Notes under the pieces: model-generated
Database searches by the model: none
What the model was told of the DNA's origin: nothing
The model's input: the letters and a program-made list of their open reading frames with translations, nothing else
Source of the DNA: Frigididesulfovibrio sp031553235
GTDB lineage: Bacteria; Desulfobacterota; Desulfovibrionia; Desulfovibrionales; Desulfovibrionaceae
Direction: 5' to 3'
Assembly (NCBI GenBank): GCA_031553235.1
Contig: JAVBLS010000006.1
Span: forward strand, 30,632 to 94,631
Length of the DNA: 64,000 nucleotides
Shown: piece by piece, positions 44,063 to 53,011 of the stretch
Layout of the letters: each line of letters starts with the position of its first letter
Numbering within the stretch: the first letter of the stretch is position 1
Position numbers and translations under genes: made by a program

Positions 44063-45223
44063 TTAAGCGCTTTCGTACAACCGGGTCATAATGAACTCGC
44101 GATGCCCCAGGGCTTCGGCCGAGGTGTTGCGGCCGTTGCAGGTGCGGAACATCATTTCCATGAGCATGTCGCCGGCCTGATCCATGTTGATCTCGCGGCG
44201 CAGAATGCCCGAAACGTCCACGTCGATATGCTCGCTCATGGTGCGCACGGTGCGGGGGTTGGCCGAGAGCTTGATTACCGGCAGAATCGGGTTGCCGATA
44301 ATGTTGCCCTGACCTGTGGGGAAGAGGTGCACCACAAACCCGGAAGCCGCGCACAAAGTGACCATTTCAGCCGCGGCCGAGGAGGAATCCATGAACCACA
44401 GACCCGGACCGGTGGGCATCTCGGCCTTGTCCAGGCAGCCGATGACCGGGGCCTTGCGCCCGATCTTCTGGATATTGCCCAGAGCCTTTTCTTCGATGGT
44501 GGTCAGGCCGCCCTCGATATTGCCCTTGGTGGGCTGGGAGTCGCACAGGTCATTGGTCTTGTGGTCGTCCACAACCTTGGCGTAGCGATCGAAGAAGAAC
44601 TTGAACCCGGCCCGAACTTCGTCATTGGCGCAACGGGCCATGACCAGATGCTCACCGCCGGTGATTTCGGTGGTCTCGCCGAACAGGGTGGTGGCGCCGG
44701 CCGCCCAGAGCTTGTCAAAGACATTACCCACGGTGGGGTTGCCCGCAATGCCCGAGGTGGTGTCGGACTCGCCACACTTGGTCGAAACCCACAGTTCGCT
44801 CACTTGGCATTCCACGCGCTGCAACTCGGTGGCATAGTGAACGAATTCCTTGGCCTTACGCGAGGCTTCGCAAATGGTGCTGAGATCGCCGTGCTTCTCA
44901 ATGGCGAACCCGGCCACGGGCTTGCCGGTCTTGGCGATGCCGTCGACAATGCGCTGGGTCCAGACCGGCTCGATGCCGATGACCACCACGGCGGCCACGT
45001 TGGGGTTGCAACCGCAGCCGATCAACGTGCGAAAATGCAGATCGAGGTCTTCGCCGAATTGCAGCCGGCCATAGGCATGGGGCAGGGCCAGGGTGCCCTT
45101 CACATTGCCGGCCACCGCCTCACAGGCGGCGTTGGAAAGATCGTCAAGGGGCAGGATGACGACATGGTTGCGGATACCGACGCGGCCGTTCTCACGGCGA
45201 TAGCCGAAGAAAGTCTGTTGCAT
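44063..45223 (-). CDS. suyB: (2R)-sulfolactate sulfo-lyase, large subunit
   Basis: A 386-residue UxaA/altronate-dehydratase-family catalytic subunit. YRRENGRVGIRNHVVILP at the N-terminus, IGCGCNPNVAAVVVIGIEP, VSTKCGESDTTSGIAGNP and LFPTGQGNIIGNPI are family signatures; the Cys residues suit a metal or Fe-S site. With SuyA it cleaves (R)-3-sulfolactate to pyruvate and sulfite in the cytoplasm. It starts 5 bases after the suyA stop, with TAGGAG overlapping that stop; a GTG at 45235 is in frame. The SuyA partner as a separate 94-residue protein favours SuyAB over altronate dehydratase. Confidence 0.88.
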   Translation of the reverse strand: MQQTFFGYRRENGRVGIRNHVVILPLDDLSNAACEAVAGNVKGTLALPHAYGRLQFGEDLDLHFRTLIGCGCNPNVAAVVVIGIEPVWTQRIVDGIAKTGKPVAGFAIEKHGDLSTICEASRKAKEFVHYATELQRVECQVSELWVSTKCGESDTTSGIAGNPTVGNVFDKLWAAGATTLFGETTEITGGEHLVMARCANDEVRAGFKFFFDRYAKVVDDHKTNDLCDSQPTKGNIEGGLTTIEEKALGNIQKIGRKAPVIGCLDKAEMPTGPGLWFMDSSSAAAEMVTLCAASGFVVHLFPTGQGNIIGNPILPVIKLSANPRTVRTMSEHIDVDVSGILRREINMDQAGDMLMEMMFRTCNGRNTSAEALGHREFIMTRLYESA

Positions 45224-45228
45224 GACTC

Positions 45229-45513
45229 CTACCACCTCTTGGTCTTGACGTTGTGGACGTGCAGATGCTCACCTTTTTTGATCGGAGCCACGACCTTGCC
45301 GATGTCGGTGCTGTATTTGATCACCGTGTCGCCCACGGAAAAATCTTTGAGCGCCACCTTGTGCCCGATGGGAATATCGCTGAGCACCGTAAACTTGATG
45401 GTTTTGTCTTCCTGCATGATCCAGCCGGTACACTCCGTGCCGGCTTTCAGGCCCTCGACGACCACCACGCCGACGCCGTCGCCTTCTTCGTGAACCACGA
45501 ATTCAATGGACAT
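45229..45513 (-). CDS. suyA: (2R)-sulfolactate sulfo-lyase, small subunit
   Basis: A 94-residue SAF-domain protein. MSIEFVVHEEGDGVGVVVVE, DIPIGHKVALKDFSVGDTV, IGKVVAPIKKGEHLHVHNVK and the final TKRW closely resemble SuyA as I remember it from sulfolactate degraders. It forms the sulfo-lyase with SuyB. ATG 45513 has AGGAG 5 bases upstream. It is the first gene of the operon, about 100 bases downstream of a sigma54-type promoter and divergent from a sigma54 activator. Confidence 0.9.
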   Translation of the reverse strand: MSIEFVVHEEGDGVGVVVVEGLKAGTECTGWIMQEDKTIKFTVLSDIPIGHKVALKDFSVGDTVIKYSTDIGKVVAPIKKGEHLHVHNVKTKRW

Positions 45514-45619
45514 GTCTGCTCCTGATTGGGTTAAGACAACTGTTGATGCGGGAAAGCACATATCCGGATGATTTTCTTGTCTTTTTAAGAACCGTACAGC
45601 GCTTTTGCCCGATGTGGAT

Positions 45620-45635
45620 TGCAAAGCGCGTTCCA
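45620..45635 (-). promoter_or_regulatory. Sigma54 (-24/-12) promoter of the suy operon
   Basis: On the minus strand the sequence is TGGAACGCGCTTTGCA. It matches TGGCACG-N4-TTGCW at all but one fixed position. Predicted initiation is about 12 bases on, near 45609, giving a leader of about 96 bases to suyA. The adjacent divergent gene is a sigma54 activator with GAFTGA. Confidence 0.75.
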
Positions 45636-45728
45636 GATGCGCAATGAACAGTAAAAAGCAGCCGGTACAGGCGGTTGACGAAAATATCCGGCAGGCCTGC
45701 AACGGTGGCGACAGGGTGTGGCGCCTGC

Positions 45729-45749
45729 ATATGGACATTACGACCATAT
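45729..45749. promoter_or_regulatory. Candidate upstream activator site of the suy operon
   Basis: ATATGG-N9-CCATAT is a palindrome about 107 bases upstream of the -12 element, the usual distance for sigma54 activator binding. It also lies 30 bases before the regulator start, so autoregulation is possible. Confidence 0.4.
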
Positions 45750-45778
45750 ATAGGCATATTTGCCCGAAGGAAGACAAC

Positions 45779-47398
45779 ATGGCCGCACAGGTTGAACAGA
45801 CATCCCCCGCCGTTGCCGAACTCAGCAAGAAGCTCCTGAACGTGCTGACCTCCCGCGCCAGCCGCAAACTGTTTTTCAGTACCCTGTCACGCCTGCTGCA
45901 AGCGCACTTCCACTTCGACCGGCTGTGCATCAACCTCTATGATCAGCAAGGGGAAATGCTCACCTACTTTACCGCCGCCGAGGGCACGATCATCAGCACC
46001 CTGTCGCCCGTGCGCCCGGCCGAGCCTTCCAGCACCGTGGCCGGACACGTCATCGCCACCCGCCGGCCGGTGATCATCACGGACTTTGCCCAGCACTTTC
46101 CCGAGTCCACGGTGCACCCCATTGCCGAAGCCGGGCTGGCCTCCACCATGGCCTTTCCTCTGACCCTGGACAACGAAATCATCGCCACCCTGCACTGCTC
46201 CTTCGCCAGAACGCCCGACAGCATCTACGCCATCGCCTCTTTTCTCTCCGAACTCGCCCCGACCGTGGCCGTCTGCCTGGGCGCCATCCTTTCCCTGGAA
46301 CAGATGACCGCCCAGACGCAACTGCGGGCTCTGCCCCTGTTCTCCCAGACAAGCGAAGAGCGGGTGATCTGCCACAGCCCGCGCATGCGCGAGGTTATTC
46401 GCCGGGTGGATATCATGGCCAAGCTGAACATCCCCATCCTGCTGCTCGGTGAGACCGGCACGGGCAAAAGCTTGCTGGCCCAAGACATCCACCGCCGCAG
46501 CCCGCGCAAAGAAGCGCAGTTCGTGCGGGTCAACTGTCCTTCCCTGGCGCAGAGCCTGTTTGAAAGCGAGTTGTTCGGCCACGCCAAGGGCGCCTTTACC
46601 GGCGCGGCCAACAAGAGGATCGGCCGCTTCGAGCTGGCCAACGGCGGCACCCTCTTTCTTGACGAAATCGCCGAGCTTTCACCTGAAATGCAGAGCAAAC
46701 TTTTGCAGGTGCTCGAAGATTCCAGCTTCGAGCGCGTGGGCGAAAGCGTGCCTCTGGCCGTGGATGTGCGCATCGTTGCCGCCACCAACGTGCATGTCGG
46801 CGCCACCCTGGCTTCCGGCAAGCTGCGCGCGGATCTGTTTTACCGGCTTTCGCCCTGCACCATCGAGCTGCCGCCGCTACGAGAGCGAATTGAGGACATT
46901 CCACCGCTGGTCGCCATGCTTTCCGGGCAGACGGCCGCTTCTCTGGGCCTGCCCCAGGTACACTTTTCGCCGCAACTGATGCGGCATCTGCTTGATTATG
47001 AATGGCCCGGCAATGTGCGCGAACTGCGCAACATCGTCGGCAGGTTGGTGGTGCACCACGGTATCCGCAATGCGCTGGGTTCGGATGATGTGGCCGAAGC
47101 CGTCGCAGAAAGCCGCAAGCTGCTGTGCCGGAGGGCCGACGCACCGGCGGACGCTGCCGGCCCGGCGGCGCAACCCAAGCTCACGCCGCCGGCACCCGGG
47201 ATGCCGGAGACCGCAAAAACCTGGACCTTGGCGGACATGGAGCGCCGGCATATTCAGGCCACTCTGGCCCGTACCGGCGGGATCATTGCGGGCCCGGCCG
47301 GGGCCGCCACTCTGCTGGGCCTACCCCGCTCCACCCTGCTGCACCGCATGCGCAAGTTGGGCATTGAATTGGGACCCAGGCAGCCCCGTTCAGCTTAA
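45779..47398 (+). CDS. Sigma54-dependent transcriptional activator with GAF sensor domain
   Basis: A 539-residue regulator. Residues 20-175 form a GAF-type sensor domain. Residues 200-430 form the AAA+ domain: Walker A LGETGTGKSLLAQ, sigma54 contact loop GAFTGA, Walker B GGTLFLDEIAEL, and arginine region LRADLFYRLSP. The C-terminus has a Fis-type helix-turn-helix (ATLLGLPRSTLLHRMRKLGI). No receiver domain is present, so it likely responds to a small ligand through GAF. It is divergent from suyA, whose promoter is sigma54-type, so it probably activates the sulfonate operon. ATG 45779 has AAGGAAG upstream. Confidence 0.92.
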   Translation: MAAQVEQTSPAVAELSKKLLNVLTSRASRKLFFSTLSRLLQAHFHFDRLCINLYDQQGEMLTYFTAAEGTIISTLSPVRPAEPSSTVAGHVIATRRPVIITDFAQHFPESTVHPIAEAGLASTMAFPLTLDNEIIATLHCSFARTPDSIYAIASFLSELAPTVAVCLGAILSLEQMTAQTQLRALPLFSQTSEERVICHSPRMREVIRRVDIMAKLNIPILLLGETGTGKSLLAQDIHRRSPRKEAQFVRVNCPSLAQSLFESELFGHAKGAFTGAANKRIGRFELANGGTLFLDEIAELSPEMQSKLLQVLEDSSFERVGESVPLAVDVRIVAATNVHVGATLASGKLRADLFYRLSPCTIELPPLRERIEDIPPLVAMLSGQTAASLGLPQVHFSPQLMRHLLDYEWPGNVRELRNIVGRLVVHHGIRNALGSDDVAEAVAESRKLLCRRADAPADAAGPAAQPKLTPPAPGMPETAKTWTLADMERRHIQATLARTGGIIAGPAGAATLLGLPRSTLLHRMRKLGIELGPRQPRSA

Positions 47399-47526
47399 AC
47401 ACGAGCCCGGCCGCAAAAAAAAGGCCTGCCGTTCTCGGCGGAGCAGGCTGCCTTCGCCTAAGCCGAAGCGCCCGCATGGGCGCGAGCAACGTTGTCAGGC
47501 CCGCTGACGGGCACAGGGATGTAGGG

Positions 47527-48003
47527 ATGAAAGCGCACAAAACCAATGCGGCCCGGTTGCTGGACCGGGAAAAGATTTCTTACGGCCTCGTGCCCTATGA
47601 GGTGGACGAAAGCGACTTGAGCGCCGTGCATCTGGCCGAGCAATTGGGGCAGGATGTGAACCGCATTTTCAAAACCCTGGTGTTGCGGGGCGATAAAAGC
47701 GGTTACTTTGTCTGTCTGGTGCCGGGCGGCGACGAGGTGGATCTGAAAAAAGCCGCCGCGGTTTCCGGCAACAAAGGCTGCGCGATGATCCCGATGAAGG
47801 ATCTGCTGCCCCTGACCGGCTATATGCGCGGCGGCTGTTCGCCCATAGGCATGAAAAAACGCTTTCCCACCCTTATCCACGAAACGGCCGGCAACTTCGC
47901 CACCCTCTACGTCAGCGCCGGGATGCGCGGTCTGCAGTTGGAGCTGGCCCCGGCCGACCTGATTGCCGTGACCGGGGCTGTGGCCTGCGACTTGATTATC
48001 TGA
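47527..48003 (+). CDS. ybaK: YbaK-type Cys-tRNA(Pro)/aminoacyl-tRNA deacylase
   Basis: A 158-residue editing-domain protein. KTNAARLLDREKISYGLVPYEV at the start, RIFKTLVLRGDKSGYFVCLVPG and GYMRGGCSPIGMKKRFPTLI are YbaK/EbsC hallmarks; Lys49-equivalent (IFKTLV) is the catalytic Lys. It hydrolyses Cys-tRNA(Pro) made in error by prolyl-tRNA synthetase. ATG 47527 starts the conserved N-terminus; the ribosome site is GGGATGTAGGG. It stands alone between the sigma54 regulator and a convergent kinase gene. Confidence 0.93.
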   Translation: MKAHKTNAARLLDREKISYGLVPYEVDESDLSAVHLAEQLGQDVNRIFKTLVLRGDKSGYFVCLVPGGDEVDLKKAAAVSGNKGCAMIPMKDLLPLTGYMRGGCSPIGMKKRFPTLIHETAGNFATLYVSAGMRGLQLELAPADLIAVTGAVACDLII

Positions 48004-48028
48004 AACTGGAAACTGTGCCGCCGCCGGG

Positions 48029-51000
48029 TCACTCCCCCCTGGCCGGAGTGCCGAGATATTCGGCCAGCAGAGCCATGAGCCGCTCATACTCCAGGGGCTT
48101 GGCCAGGTGGGCGTTCATGCCGTGGGCCAGGGCCTTTTCCACGTCTTCCCTGAAGGCGTTGGCCGTCATGGCCACGATGGGCACGTTGCGGGCGTCGTCG
48201 CGCGCGAGCTTGCGAATGGCCTGCGCGGCTTCGTAGCCGTCCATCTCCGGCATCTGCACGTCCATAAAGATGATGCTGTAGCGCCCTTCGGGCGACGAAT
48301 CGAAAATATCCAGGGCCTCGCGGCCGTCGCTCGCCTCGTCGATTTCCAGACCGGTGCCCTCCAGCAAATCCACGACGATCAGCCGATTGATGGGCACGTC
48401 GTCCACCAGCAGCACCCGCTTGCCGCGCAGGGTAACGCTTTGGGCCGGCGCAGCATCCCGGGTTTCGCTCACTGCGGCCTCAACCAGGGAAAGGTGGAAG
48501 GAAAAACGGCTGCCCGCGCCCGGCGTGCTTTCGGCGACGACGTCGCCGCCCATGAGCTGCACGATGCTGCGGCTGATGGACAGCCCCAGGCCAGTGCCGC
48601 CGTAGCGCCGGGTGATCCGGTTGCCGCCCTGCTCAAAGGGCTGGAACAGGTTTTCCATGGCTTCGGGGGAAATGCCGATGCCCGTGTCGGCCACGATGAA
48701 CTCCAACTCTGTGCGGCCCTCGCCGCGCCCGAGCCGGCGGATGCCGAACTCGATTTTACCGCATTCAGGCGTAAATTTTACGGCATTGCCCAACAGGTTG
48801 ATCAGCACCTGGCGCAGACGCAGGGGATCGCCGATGAACATCCCGGTCGCCGGCAGATCCACGGCCACGGTAAAGGTGATGTTCTTTTCGGCGCAACGCG
48901 GGCGGATGATCTCGGCCACGTTCTCGGCCAGCTTCGGCAGATCAAAGGGCTCTTCGGAAAGCTCGATTTTGCCGGCCTCGATCTTCGAGATGTCCAAGAT
49001 GTCGTTGAGCAGCCCGAGCAGGTGCTGGGAAGAGATTTCTATCTGGCGCACGTGGGAGAGGATCTCTTCGGCCGCGCCGCTTTCCTCCAGCTTGCGCCGG
49101 GTGATGTTGGTCATACCGATGATCGCGTTCATGGGCGTGCGGATCTCATGGCTCATGCGGGCCAGGAACTCACTTTTGGAATCGTTGGCCTTGTTGGCCT
49201 CGGCCACGGCTTTGCGCAGTTCCAGACGGCTCTCGCGCAATTGGTTCTCCACGGCCACCCGGCGCGAAACGTCGCGGGCCACCCCGAGAAAACCGACCCA
49301 TTCGCCCGCGGCGTTATATATGGGCGTGCGCACCACGTCCATGGTTTCCGTGTGCCCGTCGTTGAAATGGAAGACCTCTTCCGAATAGATCGGGGACTGC
49401 AGGCGCACGGCCTCGGCCTCAAGCCGACGGATCTCACCGGCCCGGACAGGCTGGAGGTAGTCGTCCACCGAGAAGCCGATGATGGACGAGGCCGGTTTGC
49501 CAAAGGCGGCCTCTACGCGCGGGTTCACGGCCAGGTAGGCGCCGCCGGCATCCTTGTACCAGATCAGATCCGGCGAAGAAGAAAAGATCGTATCCAGCAG
49601 AGCCCGCTGCTCTTCGATCTTTTTTCGGTCCAGGGCGATGTCGGTCATGTCCGTGGTGCCGATAATAAAGCCGGTGGCCTCCCCGCCCTTGTTGGTGAAG
49701 CGGGCGGCCGTGCCCTTGTGGTAGCGGCCGGTGCCCTGATGGAAAAAGACCTCGGCCTCGCGCCCGGCCTCCAGAGCATCAATGGGGCAATAGGGCGAGT
49801 CGGGCGGAAACAGGCTGTTTTCGGCATAGGGTCTGCCCAGAACCTCGGGCAGGGTCCTGCCGATCTTTTCCAGATAAATATCGTTCATGTACACGATATT
49901 CCGGGCCAGATCGGTGATCACCAGGGGCGTTGTGACGCTGTCCACCAAACTGTCGGCCATGTCGTCGAACGAATCGGCCAAGGTGCCCATCTCATCCTTG
50001 ATCGGCGCGTTGAAGCGGAAGTGACGCTCGCCGGAACGAAATCGCGAGATGCCCGCGATCATCTGGGTGATGCTGCGGGTGAAGGCCGAGGCCATCCAGA
50101 TGGCAATCAGAATGACCAGCGCGGCCATGATGCCGGTGGATACGCTTAAACTCGTGGCCGTGGTCAGCAGGTTGCGGCCGATGGACTGGTAAGCGTCTTC
50201 GGAAATTTTGGCCAAATCGTCGTTGGTGTCGCGAATCAGACCGTCGATGACCTTCTTGGTTTCCGTAGCCGGCCGGTGAAAATCATCCACGCCGGCGCCC
50301 ACGGTCACGAAGCCGAAACCGCGGGGCGAATCCGCGTAGCGCCCGGTGTGATAGGGAATGGCCGCGGCTGTGGTCAGCTTGCGCAGGCCGCTCCAAAGAA
50401 TGACGAAGGAGCCGGAGCCGCCGTTTTGGGTCAGGTCGAACCAGCCGGTGCACTGGGGGGCGAAGTTCAGCCAGCGGCAATCCAGGCCGACCAGACCTTG
50501 CCGGGTCAGGGCCTTGGCCGGCTTGCGTGCGGTGGATTGCTCGACGAACGTGGGCTCGTCTTCGATGAAATCCACATAGCTCAGCCCGCTTTTTTGCCAG
50601 GCGTCGTAGATTCGGTCTTCCAGCCAGGGCACCTGGGGGTCGCCGGTTTCAGGATCGTAGCCTACTATGGAGTGGTGGCGGGGGTGGACGATGCTACGGC
50701 CCTTGTAGTCCCAGATAAAGGCGTAATTGCCCTCGTAGGCGTCGGGAATTTCCGTGTAGCGTGTATCGGTGGGCATGATGTGCGAGGTGAATTCCATCAG
50801 ATGGTCGTGGTCCAAGGCCAAGGTCACGTAACCTATGGTTTTGCCCTCTTCCTGCACCGACATGCCCCAGCGCACCAAGCCCTTGAAGCGCCGGCCCAGG
50901 GGGTTTTCCATGCCGGCGTAAGCCGATTTTTCCGGGGCAAAGGGTTCACCCGCCTTGGCCGCGGATTCGGGCGTATAGCGGCCGATGACCCTCGAGCCCA

Positions 51001-51775
51001 CATAGGGGCCGATGACTTCCGAAACGTAGATCTCGCCGGGCTTGAGCCGTTGCAGATCGGGAAAATAGGTTTCTGCCTTGGTGTAAGTGTTTTCGCGCTT
51101 GGAGACATCTTTGAGGGTGGAATCCATCTGCTCCGTGGTCACGACCTTGATGCGCTCGTGCCCTTCAAGATCCACAAAGGTTACTTCCAGGAACAGGGGA
51201 CGATCTTCGTAGACAAAGGGATCCGGCGGCCGGTAATGGAAACTGCGCTCGTTCTCCGTGTTGGAAGAATGGACCGCTTCCACTCCGGGCCGCCGCTCGG
51301 CCGGCTGCCAGGACTTGCCGTCCGGGGCCAACTCCCAGGGGCTCTGCCTGACCAGAGGCCGGGTGCGGTCTTTGACAAAGGCTTCGTATACCTTGCGGTC
51401 CGGCTTCAGAGCGGCGACGATGCGGATGTCGCCGTCGCGGGAGTACAAAAAATCGGCCACACTACGGGCCGTGTCGGTGGTCACACGTTCAATTGCCTCG
51501 GTGGCCCGGTTGTCCAGGGCGCCGGAGGCGTCGGTGACGGCCACGGTCCCGGTCTCGCGCAGGGCCCGGTTGGCTTTCTCGGTAATCTCCGCCGTGCTTC
51601 TCATCAACTCTTCGCCAAGGTGCGCCGACATGGTCCAGGCCACCAGGGCCAGCAAAATGAGCGGCACTACCTTGATGACGACAAAAAGCGCAATGAGCTT
51701 GGCCCGCATGCCCAACCCCAGACGCAGGAACAGAAGCTCAAGGCGAAGACGCCAAGGTCCGAGCGAATGATTCAT
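48029..51775 (-). CDS. Hybrid sensor histidine kinase with Cache, HAMP, PAS, PAS and receiver domains
   Basis: A 1248-residue membrane kinase. TM1 lies at about residues 25-50, a large periplasmic sensor (double-Cache type) at 50-530, TM2 at 535-562 and HAMP at 562-615. Two PAS domains lie at about 620-740 and 745-865. HisKA has FLARMSHEIRTPMNAIIGM (His near 877), the ATPase domain has the G-box RYGGTGLGLSISRSIV, and the C-terminal receiver has its Asp in IIFMDVQMPEMDG (near 1172). It lacks a DNA-binding output and probably passes phosphate through a phosphotransfer protein. The signal is unknown. ATG 51775 follows GGGGG; upstream codons are not conserved-looking. Confidence 0.92.
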   Translation of the reverse strand: MNHSLGPWRLRLELLFLRLGLGMRAKLIALFVVIKVVPLILLALVAWTMSAHLGEELMRSTAEITEKANRALRETGTVAVTDASGALDNRATEAIERVTTDTARSVADFLYSRDGDIRIVAALKPDRKVYEAFVKDRTRPLVRQSPWELAPDGKSWQPAERRPGVEAVHSSNTENERSFHYRPPDPFVYEDRPLFLEVTFVDLEGHERIKVVTTEQMDSTLKDVSKRENTYTKAETYFPDLQRLKPGEIYVSEVIGPYVGSRVIGRYTPESAAKAGEPFAPEKSAYAGMENPLGRRFKGLVRWGMSVQEEGKTIGYVTLALDHDHLMEFTSHIMPTDTRYTEIPDAYEGNYAFIWDYKGRSIVHPRHHSIVGYDPETGDPQVPWLEDRIYDAWQKSGLSYVDFIEDEPTFVEQSTARKPAKALTRQGLVGLDCRWLNFAPQCTGWFDLTQNGGSGSFVILWSGLRKLTTAAAIPYHTGRYADSPRGFGFVTVGAGVDDFHRPATETKKVIDGLIRDTNDDLAKISEDAYQSIGRNLLTTATSLSVSTGIMAALVILIAIWMASAFTRSITQMIAGISRFRSGERHFRFNAPIKDEMGTLADSFDDMADSLVDSVTTPLVITDLARNIVYMNDIYLEKIGRTLPEVLGRPYAENSLFPPDSPYCPIDALEAGREAEVFFHQGTGRYHKGTAARFTNKGGEATGFIIGTTDMTDIALDRKKIEEQRALLDTIFSSSPDLIWYKDAGGAYLAVNPRVEAAFGKPASSIIGFSVDDYLQPVRAGEIRRLEAEAVRLQSPIYSEEVFHFNDGHTETMDVVRTPIYNAAGEWVGFLGVARDVSRRVAVENQLRESRLELRKAVAEANKANDSKSEFLARMSHEIRTPMNAIIGMTNITRRKLEESGAAEEILSHVRQIEISSQHLLGLLNDILDISKIEAGKIELSEEPFDLPKLAENVAEIIRPRCAEKNITFTVAVDLPATGMFIGDPLRLRQVLINLLGNAVKFTPECGKIEFGIRRLGRGEGRTELEFIVADTGIGISPEAMENLFQPFEQGGNRITRRYGGTGLGLSISRSIVQLMGGDVVAESTPGAGSRFSFHLSLVEAAVSETRDAAPAQSVTLRGKRVLLVDDVPINRLIVVDLLEGTGLEIDEASDGREALDIFDSSPEGRYSIIFMDVQMPEMDGYEAAQAIRKLARDDARNVPIVAMTANAFREDVEKALAHGMNAHLAKPLEYERLMALLAEYLGTPARGE

Positions 51776-52015
51776 GTGCCCCCGACTCTTCCTCGACAAC
51801 GCGGCGAAGGCCTGTTTCGTCCGGCGGCACCACGACGCCGGAGGCCCCTTTACCCGCGCGGGTCGGCGGCGCTCCGCCAACCTCCGGAAAGTTGACTCGT
51901 ATAATCTACAAACATGTTTCGTTTAGTGGGTGGAGTCAATGCTAACATACCTATCAGGTAGCTGTCATCTTATTTTCAAAAAGACAAACGCCCAAATCTC
52001 CGTGGCACACAAAGC

Positions 52016-52051
52016 GAAACCCCTCGGGTAGTTGCCGACCCGAGGGGTTTC
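52016..52051 (-). terminator. Terminator of the small gene at 52076
   Basis: GAAACCCCTCGGG (52016-52028) pairs perfectly with CCCGAGGGGTTTC (52039-52051). On the minus strand the stem ends GGGGTTTCGCTTTG, a modest T-rich tail. Confidence 0.7.
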
Positions 52052-52075
52052 ATGCGGCCGTCGCGCGGCCGTGGC

Positions 52076-52555
52076 TCAGAGGTAGTCGCCCCGGTTGAAC
52101 TTGAAGGTTTCGGTGGTGGCCATCACGTCCAGTTCATTGACCATGGCAGCCAGTTCCGGGCTTTGCTCGGCAAGGTCCGGGAAGGCGGCGCGCATTTCGG
52201 CTATCTGGCCGCTCATGCGCTGCAGAAGGGCGAAAGAAGATTTCAGGTCCGGCTCGGAGGTGCCGAGCTGTTGGGCGTATTCTTCAAAACCGGCCAGAAT
52301 CCCGTCCAGACGCCCGGCCGTGTCGGCCGAAAGACCGGACAGGGCGGAAGTCTCTTCTCCCTTCTCCACTCCCTGCAGGGTTTCCAGACTCTGCAGCACG
52401 GTGCGGGAAAGCCCCGCTCCGTCGGCGACACCCTGGGCCACTCCCCCTTGCGTCTGTTCCGCCAGAAGGGCTTCAAACCCTCCAGCGGCCTTCTGCTTGC
52501 GGCGGGCTTCCTCCTGCTGCTGTATGCCGGCAGCCTGATTGATACGGATGCTCAT
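52076..52555 (-). CDS. Hypothetical helical protein
   Basis: A 159-residue soluble protein, Gln/Ala/Glu-rich and almost wholly helical, with no signal peptide or membrane segment. The N-terminus INQAAGIQQQEEARRKQKAAGGFEALLAEQ and a middle part of coiled-coil character (LLQRMSGQIAEMRAAFPDL) resemble small flagellar or secretion-associated proteins, but I cannot assign a family. ATG 52555 has GGGGG 5 bases upstream. It is monocistronic with its own terminator, upstream of the histidine kinase gene on the same strand. Confidence 0.75.
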   Translation of the reverse strand: MSIRINQAAGIQQQEEARRKQKAAGGFEALLAEQTQGGVAQGVADGAGLSRTVLQSLETLQGVEKGEETSALSGLSADTAGRLDGILAGFEEYAQQLGTSEPDLKSSFALLQRMSGQIAEMRAAFPDLAEQSPELAAMVNELDVMATTETFKFNRGDYL

Positions 52556-52884
52556 ATTGCCCCCAGGGTTATGGTTTGCTTGCCTAATGCAAAATTGCTG
52601 CCGGCGGCCATACTTTCACAACACGCTGATTATACTTCCTTATTCTGTGCAGAATCACCGGAAATGCCGGGCATTTTTTGCCGCGCGGCAAAGCCTGCCT
52701 CCGGTTTGCGTCCGGCCATGGCCGACGGGGCAAACGGGTTTTTTCCGTTTACTTACTCCGGTCTTATCCTTCCCGAGGCCCGGGAGCAAGGCCTTCTCAA
52801 GGCCGTGGAGCAAGTCCCGGCACAAACGGAGCAGCACCCCTTGCCCAATTCCCTGCTTTCCATTACTACAAGCCGACACGAATT
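52556..52884. other. Intergenic region before tRNA-Pro, no gene seen
   Basis: There are 329 bases without a convincing reading frame. They contain TTTGCCGCGCGGCAAA (near 52676-52691) and AAACGG/CCGTTT (near 52733-52752) hairpins of unclear role. Confidence 0.4.
52841..52869 (+). promoter_or_regulatory. Possible promoter of tRNA-Pro
   Basis: TTGCCC and TACTAC are separated by 17 bases, ending 15 bases before the tRNA. Both hexamers are only moderate matches. Confidence 0.4.
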
Positions 52885-52961
52885 CGGAGCGTAGCGCAGC
52901 CCGGTAGCGCTCCTGCTTTGGGAGCAGGATGTCGCAGGTTCAAATCCTGTCGCTCCGACCA
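52885..52961 (+). tRNA. tRNA-Pro (TGG)
   Basis: The acceptor CGGAGCG pairs with CGCTCCG, followed by A-CCA. The anticodon stem CCTGC/GCAGG encloses TTTGGGA, giving TGG. The T-arm is GCAGGTTCAAATCCTGT. Phage genes begin just downstream, so its 3' end is a candidate attachment site. Confidence 0.96.
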
Positions 52962-52970
52962 ATAATTACG

Positions 52971-53011
52971 GCAGCTTACTCATATAATTTGAGTAAGCTG
53001 CTTTCATTTTT
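52971..53011 (+). terminator. Terminator of tRNA-Pro
   Basis: A 12-bp perfect stem GCAGCTTACTCA (52971-52982) with 52990-53001 is followed by TTTCATTTTT. Confidence 0.88.

Noticed and set aside
47410..47460. Hairpin with an A-run, terminator-like on the minus strand
   Set aside because: No minus-strand gene ends nearby; on the plus strand, where the sigma54 regulator ends, there is no T-run. Too weak to call.
51999..52020. TGGCAC resembling a sigma54 -24 element
   Set aside because: No TTGC-type -12 element follows at the required spacing.
52655..52879. Small open frames in the gap before tRNA-Pro
   Set aside because: They overlap hairpins and the tRNA on one strand, lack ribosome sites and have no recognisable protein features.
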